From contig NZ_FNUY01000001.1 in assembly GCF_900108245.1 (NCBI RefSeq), positions 248,001 to 312,000 on the forward strand: DNA of 64,000 bases. Direction: 5' to 3'. This DNA comes from Allobosea lathyri. GTDB lineage: Bacteria > Pseudomonadota > Alphaproteobacteria > Rhizobiales > Beijerinckiaceae. Shown piece by piece: positions 25,165 to 34,484 of the stretch. A program made the position numbers and the translations under genes. The notes under the pieces were generated by a model that had not been told where the DNA came from, did not search any database, and worked only from the letters and a program-made list of their open reading frames with translations. The first letter of the stretch is position 1. Every line of letters begins with the position of its first letter.

Positions 25165-25980
25165 ATGGCTGACATGCGTCTCGTCGTCGTTGGTGCTGCC
25201 GGGCGCATGGGCCGGATGCTGATCAAGGCGATCCACGAGACGGAAGGCTGCGTGCTTTCCGCTGCCATCGAGCGGCCGGGCGCGGCGACGATCGGGCAGG
25301 ATGCCGGCATGCTCGCCGGTTTGCCGCCCTGTGGTGTCGTGGTGAGCGATGAGGCGCTGCCGGCCTTCGTCGAGGCCGAGGGCGTGCTCGACTTCACGAC
25401 GCCGGACTCCACCGTCGCTTTTGCCGCGCTGGCTGCACAGGCGCGCATCGTCCACATCGTCGGCACCACCGGGCTGGAGCCGCAGCATCTGGCCAAGCTG
25501 GAGGCAGCGTCGCGCCACGCGGCAATCGTCCGCTCGGGCAATATGAGCCTCGGTGTCAATCTGCTGGCGGCGCTCGTGCGCAAGGTCGCGGCGACGCTCG
25601 ACACGAACTGGGACATCGAGATCGTCGAGATGCACCACCGCATGAAGGTCGATGCGCCGTCGGGCACCGCCGTCTTGCTGGGCGAGGCTGCGGCGACGGG
25701 CCGTGCCGTCGATCTCGCGGAAACCCGCGTAGCAGTCCGCGACGGGCAGACCGGCGCCCGCCCGCCCGGCGCGATCGGCTTTGCCGCCTTGCGGGGCGGC
25801 ACCGTCGTCGGCGATCACAAGGTCATCTTCGCCGGCAATGGCGAGCGGCTGGAACTGGCGCATGTCGCCGAGGATCGCTCGCTCTTTACGCAAGGCGCGC
25901 TCAAGGCCGCGTTGTGGGGCAGGGGGCGCAAGCCCGGCCTCTATTCGATGGTCGACGTGCTCGGTCTCGACAGCCTCTAG
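25165..25980 (+). CDS. dapB: 4-hydroxy-tetrahydrodipicolinate reductase
   Basis: 271 residues. DapB reduces hydroxy-tetrahydrodipicolinate with NAD(P)H on the lysine/mDAP pathway, feeding peptidoglycan. The cofactor loop GAAGRMGRM is at about 10-18, and the catalytic/substrate motif [15 protein letters not shown] is near 155-170. The start at 25165 follows TGGAG. The downstream alkB gene begins 4 bases after the stop. dapE of the same pathway is at 39.3 kb. Confidence 0.96.
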   Translation: MADMRLVVVGAAGRMGRMLIKAIHETEGCVLSAAIERPGAATIGQDAGMLAGLPPCGVVVSDEALPAFVEAEGVLDFTTPDSTVAFAALAAQARIVHIVGTTGLEPQHLAKLEAASRHAAIVRSGNMSLGVNLLAALVRKVAATLDTNWDIEIVEMHHRMKVDAPSGTAVLLGEAAATGRAVDLAETRVAVRDGQTGARPPGAIGFAALRGGTVVGDHKVIFAGNGERLELAHVAEDRSLFTQGALKAALWGRGRKPGLYSMVDVLGLDSL

Positions 25981-25983
25981 GCC

Positions 25984-26604
25984 ATGACGCGCGTCGCGAT
26001 AGCGCCGGGCGTAACGCACTGGCCGGGCTACCTGCAGGCACAGGAGCAGGCCGCCCTGCTGGCCGAACTGCGCGAGGTCGCGCGCCAGGCGCCATTCTTC
26101 GTGCCGCGCATGCCGAAGACCGGCAAGCCGTTCTCCGTGCGAATGACCAATTGCGGCTCGCTGGGCTGGGTTTCCGACGAAAGCGGCTATCGCTACCAGC
26201 CGCTCCATCCCGGTACGGGCACAGCCTGGCCCCCGATGCCGGAGGTGCTGCTGAAAGCCTGGGGCGAGCTTGCGGGATATCCGCATCCACCCGAAGCCTG
26301 CCTCGTCAATTTCTACGAGGCGAGCGCAAGAATGGGCCTGCATCAGGATCGCGACGAGCAGGATTTCGATGCGCCGGTGCTGTCATTGTCGCTAGGGGAT
26401 ACCGCGATCTTCCGCATCGGCGGCACGGTGCGCGGCGGCAAGACGGTTTCGCTGAAGCTCAATTCGGGCGATGCGCTCCTCTTCGGCGGCGAGGCGCGTC
26501 TGGCCTATCACGGTATCGACCGCATCCTGGCAGGCTCGTCCAGCCTGCTGCCGCAAGGGGGCAGGATCAATCTGACGCTGCGGCGCGTGACCAAGCCTGC
26601 CTGA
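25984..26604 (+). CDS. alkB: AlkB-type 2-oxoglutarate/Fe(II) demethylase
   Basis: 206 residues. AlkB removes alkyl groups such as 1-meA and 3-meC from DNA or RNA by oxidation. The iron ligands are His120 and Asp122 (GLHQDRDE) and a histidine near 176 (LAYHGIDRI); the 2-oxoglutarate arginine is in RINLTLRR. The N-terminal nucleotide-recognition part includes FSVRMTNCGSLGWVSDESGYRY. It sits 4 bases after dapB and is probably co-transcribed. A 15-base tandem repeat starts in its last codons. Confidence 0.92.
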   Translation: MTRVAIAPGVTHWPGYLQAQEQAALLAELREVARQAPFFVPRMPKTGKPFSVRMTNCGSLGWVSDESGYRYQPLHPGTGTAWPPMPEVLLKAWGELAGYPHPPEACLVNFYEASARMGLHQDRDEQDFDAPVLSLSLGDTAIFRIGGTVRGGKTVSLKLNSGDALLFGGEARLAYHGIDRILAGSSSLLPQGGRINLTLRRVTKPA

Positions 26605-26654
26605 TCTGAGCCTGCCTGATCTGAGCCTGCCTGATCGGAGCCTGCCTGCTCGGG
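26595..26654 (+). repeat. 15-base tandem repeat over the alkB stop
   Basis: Four units of GCCTGCCTGATCTGA or close variants: 26595-26609, 26610-26624, 26625-26639 (TCGGA end) and 26640-26654 (more diverged). The first unit contains the alkB stop at 26602-26604; since 15 is a multiple of three, in-frame TGA recurs at 26617 and 26632. Confidence 0.92.
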
Positions 26655-26665
26655 CGTAGCGCTGG

Positions 26666-27292
26666 TCAGGGCGCGCTGGAGCCCGAGCCCGGCAGATTGG
26701 GAAACGACCAGCCGAACAGGATCGAGCCGGCGCGCAGGCCAAATCCGGCAAGAATCCCGCCGATCATCACGACGGCCGGCTGCATCCCCAAGCCCGCCAG
26801 AAGCGCCGTTGCACCGGCGCCGGCAGCGGCGGCCGTGACGTAGAAATCCCGGCTCCACAGCACCAGCGGCCGATCTCCTGCCAGGATATCTCGCAGGATG
26901 CCGCCGAAGGAGGCCGTCATGGCACCCAGCGCCATGGCCGACAGCACTGGCACGCCGGCACTGAGGCCTTTAAGCGTGCCGATCACCGCGAAGAGCGCAA
27001 GCCCGGCCGCATCGGCCCAGATCAGCAATCGTTTGGCGGCCCAGCCATCGAGCGTGCCCGGCCGCCAATAGGCGATCCCCCAGGACACGAGCGCAACCCC
27101 GCTGCACAGCACGACGTCGAGCGGGTTCTGCACCCAGAAGACCCCGCGATCGAGCAGCAGGTCGCGCAGCGTGCCGCCACCGACGCCGGTGACGGTTGCC
27201 AGCAGGATGAAGCCGAACGGGTCCATGCCCTTGCGGGCTGCAACCAGGGCGCCGGTCAGCGCGAAGACCAGGATGCCGGCGGCTTCAAGCAC
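26666..27292 (-). CDS. TRIC-type cation channel family (UPF0126/YadS-like)
   Basis: 208 residues, seven hydrophobic segments arranged as two repeats, each with the glycine/arginine signature (GVGGGTLRDLLL and SFGGILRDILAGD). Bacterial TRIC homologues form trimeric cation-selective channels; the physiological role is not settled. The frame opens with GTG at 27292, 2 bases after the grpE stop, so translation is coupled to grpE. The tail is PGSGSSAP. Confidence 0.85.
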   Translation of the reverse strand: MLEAAGILVFALTGALVAARKGMDPFGFILLATVTGVGGGTLRDLLLDRGVFWVQNPLDVVLCSGVALVSWGIAYWRPGTLDGWAAKRLLIWADAAGLALFAVIGTLKGLSAGVPVLSAMALGAMTASFGGILRDILAGDRPLVLWSRDFYVTAAAAGAGATALLAGLGMQPAVVMIGGILAGFGLRAGSILFGWSFPNLPGSGSSAP

Positions 27293-27294
27293 CT

Positions 27295-27912
27295 TCAGTT
27301 GCCGCTGGTGCTGCCGTCCCCGGTCTCGTCGGTGGGCGGCACTGCGGGTTTCGGCGCACCGGCCGACACGCCGACGAGAGCAGGCCTCAGCACGCGCTCG
27401 CCGATCTTGTAGCCGGACTGAACGACCTTCGAGACCAAGCCCTTGGGCGTCACCGGATCGGGAGCCTCGAACATCGCCTGATGCAGGTTCGGGTCGAATT
27501 TTTCGCCCTGCGGGTCGATCTTGCGAACGCCATGGCGCTCCAGCGTCTTGAGCAGGTCGCGCTCGGTCAGCTCGACGCCTTCGATCAGCGCGCTCAGGGC
27601 GGCTTCCATGCTGACGCGTGCGGATTCCGGCACGCTCTCGAGCGCGCGGCGCAGATTGTCGGCCGAGCCGAGCATATCGCGGGCGAAGCTCGTCACCGCA
27701 TAGGCCTTGGCGTCGGAGATCTCGCGCTCGGTGCGGCGGCGCAGGTTTTCCATGTCCGCCAGCGTCCGCAGGAGCTTGTCCTTCAGGTCGTTGCGCTCGG
27801 CCTCGATCCGGGCAAGCTCCGATTCGGTGGTCGTCTCGATCACCGGAGCCTGCTCTGGCGCATTCGTTGCGGTGTCCGGGTTCGGCTCTTCCATCGCAGG
27901 GTTTTGCGTCAT
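27295..27912 (-). CDS. grpE: nucleotide exchange factor GrpE
   Basis: 205 residues. GrpE releases ADP from DnaK in the Hsp70 cycle. It has an acidic disordered N-terminus, a long coiled-coil ([36 protein letters not shown]) and a C-terminal beta wing with [10 protein letters not shown]. The frame is open up to a TTG at 27924, but the ATG at 27912 is the natural start. dnaK/dnaJ are not in the window. The TRIC-type gene follows directly. Confidence 0.94.
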   Translation of the reverse strand: MTQNPAMEEPNPDTATNAPEQAPVIETTTESELARIEAERNDLKDKLLRTLADMENLRRRTEREISDAKAYAVTSFARDMLGSADNLRRALESVPESARVSMEAALSALIEGVELTERDLLKTLERHGVRKIDPQGEKFDPNLHQAMFEAPDPVTPKGLVSKVVQSGYKIGERVLRPALVGVSAGAPKPAVPPTDETGDGSTSGN

Positions 27913-28032
27913 CGCGTCATCCAATTCTGTGTCACGTGGCTGGTCTGCGCCGTCCCCTGCCGGAGGCGGGGCTGAATCATGTATCTGGCAAGACCGCGTT
28001 CGAGGCCGATATCGGGCTTATGCGGGCTTAAA

Positions 28033-30909
28033 TCAAGCGCGGGCAGGGACTTTGACCTTGGGCGCATGGGGTTTGTCCGGCTCATAAGTGAACACATCCA
28101 GCAACGCATTGCGGATTGTGAGCTGTCGTCCGGTCGAGACGATCTTCGCATTCGTCAGGTCTGTCACGTAAAACACATCGACCGCCTTTTCGCCGAAGGT
28201 GGCGATATGCGCCGAGGCGATGTTGAGGTTGAGCTTCCCGATCGCGGTGGTCAGATCGTAGAGCAGGCCGGGACGGTCCAGCCCCGAAACCTCCAGCACC
28301 GTGTGGCGGGCCGACAGCACGTTGTCGATGATGACCTCCGGCGCGACCTCGAAAGTCTGTCCCCGCGAGGGCGGCGCGCGGCGCTGCGCCACCAGATCGG
28401 CGATCTTGATCTCGCCCTTGAGCGCGCGCTCGATCGCCGCCGCGATCCGTTCCGCCCGCCGCACTTCGTCATCGTCGCGATCGAAGGCGCGCGATACCGA
28501 GATCGTGTCGAGCACCAGCCCGTCCGTGGTCGTGAAGATCTGCGCATCGACGATGTTGCCGCCTGCTGCCGCGCAGGCTCCGGTGACGATGGCAAGCAAG
28601 CGCGGATGGTCGGGTGCCAGGATGGTCAATTCGGTCACGCCGCGGAACTGGTCCGTCTCGACTGCGGTCGCGGTGGTGCGGCCCTCGCTCTCGGCCTGCC
28701 GGAGGAAGCGCGCATGCTTGTCCTGCCGGGCGACGTCCACCTTGATCCAGTAGGCCGGGTAATGCCGCGCGATATAGGCCTCGCGATCCTCGCTGCGCCA
28801 ATCGGCGAGGCGCTCGCGCAGGGCGTCCTGCTTCTTCTCGACGCGGGCTTTGCGCTCGATCGCGGAATGGCCGCCGGTGAGCACGACCTCGGTCTCGTAA
28901 TAGAGCGTCCGCAGCAGCTGGCCTTTCCAGCCGTTCCAGACGCCGGGCCCGACGGCCTTGATGTCGGCGACGGTGAGGACCAGCAGGAGTTTCAGCCGCT
29001 CCAGGGTCTGCACTGTCGCAGCAAAGCTCTCGATCGTCTTGGGGTCGCCGAGGTCGCGGCTCTGGGCCACGCTCGACATGTCGAGATGGTGTTCGATCAG
29101 CCAGGCGGCGGTGCCGGTCTGCGCTTCGGTCAGGCCCAGCCGCGGTCCGAGCTTGCGCGCGATCCGGGCGCCGGCGATCGAATGGTCTTCGAGCCGGCCC
29201 TTGGCGATGTCGTGCAGGAAGAGCGCGACATAAAGCGCGCGCCGGTTGCTGATCGTCGAGAAGATCGTGTTGGCGAGCGGGTGTTCCGCTTCGAGCGAGC
29301 CGGCATCGATCTCGGCGAGCACGCCGATCGCGCGGATCAGATGCTCGTCGACGGTGTAGTGGTGATACATGTTGAACTGCATCATCGCCACGACACGCCC
29401 GAAATCGGGAATGAAACGCCCGAGCAGGCCCGATTCGTTCATCCGCCGCAACACGGCTTCCGGCGAGCGCCGCGCCGTCAGGATTTCCAGGAAGATCCGG
29501 TTCGCTTCGGGGTCGTTGCGCAGCTTGGGGGTGACGAGTCGCAGCGACTGCGTCACCAGCCGGCTGGCATCGGGGTGGATGGCGAGGTCGTCGCGGCTGG
29601 CGATCTCGTAGAGCCGAAGCAGGTTCACCGGGTCGCGCTTGAAGGCGTCGGGATCGACCACGTTCAACCGCTGGCTCTTCAGCGTGAAGTCGGGATGGCC
29701 GAGCGCGCGCACGCGCTTGCGCTTGGTGAAGGAGCCCAGCAGGCGCGTCAGACTGGCGCGCGGCTTCTGCTGGCGCGCTTCAAGTGCCGCGCAGACGATC
29801 GCGGTGAGGTCGCCGACATCCTTGGCGACAAGGAAATAGGCCTTCATGAAGCGCTCGACCGGCGCCTGGCCGCTGCGACCCGCATAGCCGATCGCTGTCG
29901 CAACCTGGCGCTGAAGATCGAAAGAGAGACGCTCCTCGGCCCGGCCCGTGATGAAATGCATCCAGCAGCGCACGCGCCAGAGGTATTCCTCCGAGCGCTG
30001 GAACATCAGCAGTTCCTTGCGGTCGAAGAGGCCGGCGGCGACAAGCTCGCGCACATCGTCGACGCGATAGGCGTATTTCGCGATCCAGAACAGCGTGTTG
30101 AGATCGCGCAGGCCGCCCTTGCCATCCTTGACGTTGGGCTCGACCAGATAGCGCGAGGTGCCGGCCCGCCGGACGCGGGTCTCGCGCTCTGCGAGCTTGG
30201 CCTCGGTGAAGGCAGGCGCCGTGCCCTCGACCACTTCGGCGCCGAAGCGACGCACCATGTCCTCGAAGAGCGGGCGGTCTCCGCAGAGGAAGCGGGCTTC
30301 CAGCAGGGCGGTGCGGATCGTCATGTCGGCCCGCGCTTCGCGCACGCAATCATCGATCGAGCGAACCGAATGCCCGACCTTCAGCTTCAGGTCCCAGAGC
30401 GGGTAGAGCATGGATTCGACCACGCTCTCGCCCCAGCCGGTCTGCTTGTGCGGAAACAGAAACAGCAGGTCGACATCCGAACCGGGTGCAAGCGTGCCGC
30501 GGCCATAGCCGCCGACCGCGACGACCGCGATCCGCTCGGATTGAGACGGGTTGACCGCCGGATAGAAATATCTGGTCGCGGCGACATGCAGGCAGGCGAC
30601 GACGGCGTCCATGACGGCTGACAGGCGCTGCGCGCAGGCGAGGCCGTTGCGCGAGCCGGCCAGCAGCTCCCTGGCCGAGGCATGGCCGTCATCGAGCGTG
30701 CGGCGCAGCGTCGCCGTCAGCTCCTGGCGTAACGCGTCAGCCGGAGGCGCGCCGGGGCGATCGAACACCCGCGTGACGGCTCGGGCTGGATTCTCCAGCA
30801 CCTCGGCAAGCGCAGGATATGGCTGATCGGCGACAGATGACACGACGGCTACCCTTGGCGCGGGACCCTTGGCGCGGGCGCTGTCCAATGCCCGTTCCGC
30901 TCCTAACAT
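28033..30909 (-). CDS. glnD: PII uridylyltransferase / uridylyl-removing enzyme
   Basis: 958 residues. GlnD senses glutamine and adds or removes UMP on PII proteins, steering nitrogen assimilation. Domains in order: nucleotidyltransferase with GGYGRGTLAPGSDVDLL (about 133-149), a linker, an HD hydrolase domain with YHHYTVDEHLIRA and FLHDIAKG, and two C-terminal ACT domains (about 735-830 and 850-930) that bind glutamine. Full length. It is divergent from the ssuA gene. rpoN and ptsN, also nitrogen-related, lie 14 kb away. Confidence 0.97.
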   Translation of the reverse strand: MLGAERALDSARAKGPAPRVAVVSSVADQPYPALAEVLENPARAVTRVFDRPGAPPADALRQELTATLRRTLDDGHASARELLAGSRNGLACAQRLSAVMDAVVACLHVAATRYFYPAVNPSQSERIAVVAVGGYGRGTLAPGSDVDLLFLFPHKQTGWGESVVESMLYPLWDLKLKVGHSVRSIDDCVREARADMTIRTALLEARFLCGDRPLFEDMVRRFGAEVVEGTAPAFTEAKLAERETRVRRAGTSRYLVEPNVKDGKGGLRDLNTLFWIAKYAYRVDDVRELVAAGLFDRKELLMFQRSEEYLWRVRCWMHFITGRAEERLSFDLQRQVATAIGYAGRSGQAPVERFMKAYFLVAKDVGDLTAIVCAALEARQQKPRASLTRLLGSFTKRKRVRALGHPDFTLKSQRLNVVDPDAFKRDPVNLLRLYEIASRDDLAIHPDASRLVTQSLRLVTPKLRNDPEANRIFLEILTARRSPEAVLRRMNESGLLGRFIPDFGRVVAMMQFNMYHHYTVDEHLIRAIGVLAEIDAGSLEAEHPLANTIFSTISNRRALYVALFLHDIAKGRLEDHSIAGARIARKLGPRLGLTEAQTGTAAWLIEHHLDMSSVAQSRDLGDPKTIESFAATVQTLERLKLLLVLTVADIKAVGPGVWNGWKGQLLRTLYYETEVVLTGGHSAIERKARVEKKQDALRERLADWRSEDREAYIARHYPAYWIKVDVARQDKHARFLRQAESEGRTTATAVETDQFRGVTELTILAPDHPRLLAIVTGACAAAGGNIVDAQIFTTTDGLVLDTISVSRAFDRDDDEVRRAERIAAAIERALKGEIKIADLVAQRRAPPSRGQTFEVAPEVIIDNVLSARHTVLEVSGLDRPGLLYDLTTAIGKLNLNIASAHIATFGEKAVDVFYVTDLTNAKIVSTGRQLTIRNALLDVFTYEPDKPHAPKVKVPARA

Positions 30910-30954
30910 GATGTGGGGATTCGCGAAAAAGATAAATTATACATCTATGAACTG

Positions 30955-30969
30955 TTGAATAAAATTCAA
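30955..30969. promoter_or_regulatory. palindrome TTGAAT-AAA-ATTCAA
   Basis: Perfect 6-base arms with a 3-base centre, between glnD and ssuA, 20 bases upstream of a predicted -35 element for ssuA and 45 bases before the glnD start. A regulator site is plausible. The surrounding stretch is unusually AT-rich for this genome. Confidence 0.35.
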
Positions 30970-30989
30970 GCCGCTTTGAGATGTCTTGT

Positions 30990-31018
30990 TTGACATACCG
31001 AACGAGCGGACCTACAAG
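30990..31018 (+). promoter_or_regulatory. predicted sigma-70 promoter for ssuACB
   Basis: TTGACA (30990-30995), a 17-base spacer, then TACAAG (31013-31018), about 127 bases before the ssuA start. The -35 element is consensus and the -10 element is weak (4 of 6). Confidence 0.45.
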
Positions 31019-31144
31019 TCGGATACGCGCCGATTTGAGCCAGCAGCTTGCGGGCGCGAAATAAGTGCAGCTAAAGCGTCGGGGCCAAGGTCAGGCTACG
31101 AGTCTGTCCCGATCCCTGCGCGTCATCGCAACAGGGAATCGATC

Positions 31145-32119
31145 ATGACCACCATCACGCGCCGCCTCGCCATCGCCGGTTTCGCCGCCGCCTCTTTCGC
31201 TTTGGGTGGCACGAGCGTCTTCGCGCAGGCTCCCAAGGAAATCCGGATCGACTACGCGACCTACAACCCCGTCAGCCTCGTGCTGAAGGAGCGCGGCATC
31301 CTCGAGAAGGCGCTCGCCCCCGAAGGCATCACGGTGCGCTGGGTGCTATCGGCCGGCTCGAACAAGGCGCTGGAATTCCTCAACGCCGGCTCGATCGATT
31401 TCGGCTCCACGGCCGGCGCCGCAGCCCTGATCGGCAAGATCAACGGCAACCCGATCAAGTCGATCTATGTCTACTCGCGGCCGGAATGGACGGCTCTGGT
31501 GACGGGCGCCAAGAGCGACATCACCAAGGTCTCCGATCTCAAGGGCAAGCGAGTCGCCGTCACGCGCGGCACCGATCCGCACATCTTCCTGGTCCGCGCG
31601 CTGGCCGAGGCGAAGCTGACCGAGAAGGACGTCAAGCTCGTCCTGCTGCAGCATGCCGATGGCCGGCTTGCCCTGGAGCGCGGCGATGTCGACGCCTGGG
31701 CTGGTCTCGATCCGCTGATGGCGGCAGCGGAAGTCGAGAGCGGCGCAAAGCTGTTCCACCGCAAGCCGGAGGACAACACCTGGGGCATCCTCAACGTGCG
31801 CGAAGCCTTCGCCAATGAGCAGCCGGCGCTCGTGCGCAAGGTGATCGCGGCCTATGAGGAGGCGCGGGCCTATGCGCTGGCCAATCCGGCCGAGCTGAAG
31901 AAGGTCCTGGTCGAATACACCAAGCTCTCCGATACCGTGATCGAGCGCCAGCTCACCCGCACGGAGCTGACGCATTCCAGCATCGGCCAGGCGCAGGCCG
32001 ACACCATCGTCGCGGCCGGCATCGCCCTGAAGGACGCAGGTGTGCTGCCGGCGACGACCGATGTGAAGGCTGCGGTCGACGCGCTGCTCGACCGGCGCTT
32101 CGCCGCCGCCAGCAACTGA
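31145..32119 (+). CDS. ssuA: aliphatic sulfonate ABC transporter, binding protein
   Basis: 324 residues. The leader TTITRRLAIAGFAAASFALGG...FAQA is cut near 28. The mature fold is a periplasmic type II binding protein of the SsuA/NrtA class, with FLNAGSIDFGSTAGAAAL and VTRGTDPHIFLVRAL blocks. It captures alkanesulfonates as a sulfur source. The ATG at 31145 follows AGGGAATCG. ssuC and ssuB follow in order; no ssuD monooxygenase is in the window, so desulfonation is done elsewhere or the ligand is a related anion such as taurine. Confidence 0.9.
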   Translation: MTTITRRLAIAGFAAASFALGGTSVFAQAPKEIRIDYATYNPVSLVLKERGILEKALAPEGITVRWVLSAGSNKALEFLNAGSIDFGSTAGAAALIGKINGNPIKSIYVYSRPEWTALVTGAKSDITKVSDLKGKRVAVTRGTDPHIFLVRALAEAKLTEKDVKLVLLQHADGRLALERGDVDAWAGLDPLMAAAEVESGAKLFHRKPEDNTWGILNVREAFANEQPALVRKVIAAYEEARAYALANPAELKKVLVEYTKLSDTVIERQLTRTELTHSSIGQAQADTIVAAGIALKDAGVLPATTDVKAAVDALLDRRFAAASN

Positions 32120-32150
32120 CGTCTGCCTGACGTCAAAGCTGCCGGGGCCG

Positions 32151-32978
32151 ATGAGCGCGCTTGAGATCGAGAGGGCTGTGGCCGGTCGGACACCGGTTGC
32201 GCCCGCTCGCGCGTCGCGCCGGTTCGGACTGGCCGGGTGGCTCCTGCCGATCGCGCTTGCCGCGCTCTGGGAGATGCTGGTCAGGGCGGGTATCGCCAAT
32301 GGCCGGCTGATGCCGCCGCCGAGCGTGGTGGGCAAGACTCTCTGGAGTCTTGCCGCTTCGGGCGAACTCCTGACCCATGCCAACGCGACGCTGTGGCGGG
32401 TGGCGGCCGGGTTCGGGCTGGGGGCGGGCGCGGGCACGCTTCTGGGCGCGCTCACCGGTGCCCTGCCGGTGGCGCGCGGACTGCTCGACCCGACGCTTCA
32501 GGCGCTGCGCTCGATTCCCTCGATCGCCTGGGTCCCGCTCTTCATCCTCTGGTTCGGCATCTTCGAGGCCTCCAAGGTCGCGCTGATCGCGGTCGGTGTC
32601 TTCTTCCCTGTTTATCTAGGGGTGGCCGCCGCGATCCAGGACATCGATCGCAAGATCATCGAGGTCGGCCGCGTCTTCAGGCTCGGCCGGCTCGCGATGA
32701 TCCGGCGCGTGATGCTCCCGGCGATTCTGCCGGCCTGGTTCACGGCACTGCGCTCCGGGCTAGGCCTTGGCTTCATGTTCGTGGTCGCAGCCGAGATCAT
32801 GGGCGCGAGCGAGGGGCTGGGATATCTGCTCGTGGACGGCCAGCAGCTTGGCCGCCCCGACTCCATCATCGCGGCCATCATCAGCTTCGCCGTACTCGGC
32901 AAGCTGGCGGACGGGCTGTTGCTCGCCATCACGCGGCCTTTCCTCGCCTGGCAGGATCTCGGTCGCGACAAGCTCTGA
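32151..32978 (+). CDS. ssuC: sulfonate ABC transporter permease
   Basis: 275 residues, about six membrane helices, and the ABC permease coupling motif in EVGRVFRLGRLAMIRRVMLPAILP (about 170-193), matching the BPD transporter signature. It forms the dimeric membrane channel of the importer. It starts 31 bases after ssuA and ends 12 bases before ssuB. Confidence 0.92.
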   Translation: MSALEIERAVAGRTPVAPARASRRFGLAGWLLPIALAALWEMLVRAGIANGRLMPPPSVVGKTLWSLAASGELLTHANATLWRVAAGFGLGAGAGTLLGALTGALPVARGLLDPTLQALRSIPSIAWVPLFILWFGIFEASKVALIAVGVFFPVYLGVAAAIQDIDRKIIEVGRVFRLGRLAMIRRVMLPAILPAWFTALRSGLGLGFMFVVAAEIMGASEGLGYLLVDGQQLGRPDSIIAAIISFAVLGKLADGLLLAITRPFLAWQDLGRDKL

Positions 32979-32990
32979 AAGGCATCCTCG

Positions 32991-33773
32991 ATGCTGAGCT
33001 TCGAGACACTCTCGAAAACCTATGCCGACGGCACGCACGCCCTGTCGGCCATCACGATCGACGTTGCAGCGGGTGAAATCCTCGCGCTCGTCGGTGGATC
33101 GGGCTGCGGCAAGACCACGCTGCTGCGCCTGATTGCCGGGCTCGACCAGCCGAGCGCGGGCCGCATCCTGCTCGATGGCGAAGCGATCCTCGAGCCGCGT
33201 GCCGATGTCGGCGTGATCTTCCAGGAGCCGCGCCTGTTCCCCTGGCTCAGCGTGTCCGAGAATGTCGCCTTCGGGCTGTCGCATCTCTCCGCCTTCGAGC
33301 GCGAGGGGCTGGTGGCCAATGCGCTCGTGCGCGTTGGCCTCGCCGGCTATGAGAAGCGCTGGCCGCGCGAGCTCTCGGGCGGCCAGCAGCAGCGGGTCGC
33401 GATTGCCCGCGCTCTGATCACTCGGCCAAAGCTCCTGCTGATGGACGAGCCCTTCTCGGCGCTCGACGCGACGACGCGGGCGAGCCTGCACGGGCATCTG
33501 CTGGCGCTCTGGGCGGAAAGCCGTCCCACCGTCGTGATGGTGACCCATGATGTCGAGGAAGCCGTGACGCTGGCCGATCGCATCATCGTGATGCAGCCCA
33601 AGCCCGGGCGCATCTTCGATGAGCTCGACAATCCGTTGGCTCGCCCGCGCGACCGGCTCTCGCCGTCCTTCGAGGCGACCAAGCGCGAAGCGCTGCGTGC
33701 GCTCGACCGTTCGCTGCGCGACGAGGAGCCGCGGCAGCACAAGACGGCCGAGACGGCGGGGATGTGGTGGTAG
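32991..33773 (+). CDS. ssuB: sulfonate ABC transporter ATPase
   Basis: 260 residues. Walker A GGSGCGKTT (about 37-45), Q-loop FQEPRLFPWL, signature LSGGQQQRVAIARAL, Walker B LLLMDEPFSALDA and the switch histidine in VMVTHDVEEA are all present. The ABC domain is of the SsuB/TauB/NrtD class. It completes the ssuACB importer. Confidence 0.93.
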   Translation: MLSFETLSKTYADGTHALSAITIDVAAGEILALVGGSGCGKTTLLRLIAGLDQPSAGRILLDGEAILEPRADVGVIFQEPRLFPWLSVSENVAFGLSHLSAFEREGLVANALVRVGLAGYEKRWPRELSGGQQQRVAIARALITRPKLLLMDEPFSALDATTRASLHGHLLALWAESRPTVVMVTHDVEEAVTLADRIIVMQPKPGRIFDELDNPLARPRDRLSPSFEATKREALRALDRSLRDEEPRQHKTAETAGMWW

Positions 33774-33871
33774 GCGTGCGGTCCCCGCCTGCTCCGGCAG
33801 GGCTGGTCTGATCAGGAAAGCGGCGCTATCTGCGACGTGACACTTCTGCTCGCGACATAAGGTTTGAAATC

Positions 33872-34381
33872 ATGGATGTCACAGCCCTGCGCGCCCTCCA
33901 GGCACCGCTCAAGGACAAGTATCGCGAGACGCCCGAGGCCGGTGTGGTCACGCTGAAAGCCCATGGCGAGCTCGACGACCAGCACATTGCCTGCAAGGTC
34001 GAGACCGGCCGGGCGATTGCGCTTGCGGGCCTGCACCCCGCCACCGGCGGCTCGGGGGCAGAGCTCTGCTCCGGCGACATGCTGCTGGAGGCGCTGGTCG
34101 CCTGCGCCGGTGTGACGCTGAAGGCGGTCGCGACCGCGCTCGAGATCGAGCTCAAGAAAGGCATCGTTCGTGCCGAGGGCGATCTCGATTTTCGCGGCAC
34201 GCTCGGCGTCGCCAAGGATGCGCCTGTCGGCTTCAAGGCGATCCGCCTCTCCTTCGACGTCGAGACCGACGCACCGCAGGAGAAGCTCGACACCCTGCTC
34301 AAGCTCACCGAGCGCTATTGCGTGGTGTTCCAGACCCTGAACGTGAAGCCGGAGCTCTCGGCGGTGCTCAAGGTCGCCTGA
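33872..34381 (+). CDS. OsmC family protein
   Basis: 169 residues. The OsmC/Ohr fold is supported by SGDMLLEALVACAGVTLKAVAT, holding one active-site cysteine in the helix (LVACAGVT), and a second at AELCSGD or RYCVVF. Family members reduce organic hydroperoxides with paired cysteines; the spacing here is unlike typical Ohr, so activity is uncertain. It is 98 bases after ssuB and could be read from that operon, though a separate transcript is equally likely. Confidence 0.85.
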   Translation: MDVTALRALQAPLKDKYRETPEAGVVTLKAHGELDDQHIACKVETGRAIALAGLHPATGGSGAELCSGDMLLEALVACAGVTLKAVATALEIELKKGIVRAEGDLDFRGTLGVAKDAPVGFKAIRLSFDVETDAPQEKLDTLLKLTERYCVVFQTLNVKPELSAVLKVA

Positions 34382-34484
34382 GCGGCCATCATAGAACTGT
34401 CAGATCGCAGCGATAGGTGTTCCCCGCCATTGCGCGCTCGGGTTGTGTTGACCTGGGCGCGTCGAACCGGACGGAGACGCCGCC

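Noticed and set aside
27979..30621. 880-codon open frame antisense to glnD
   Set aside because: GlnD domains are complete on the other strand; the antisense product has no fold features.
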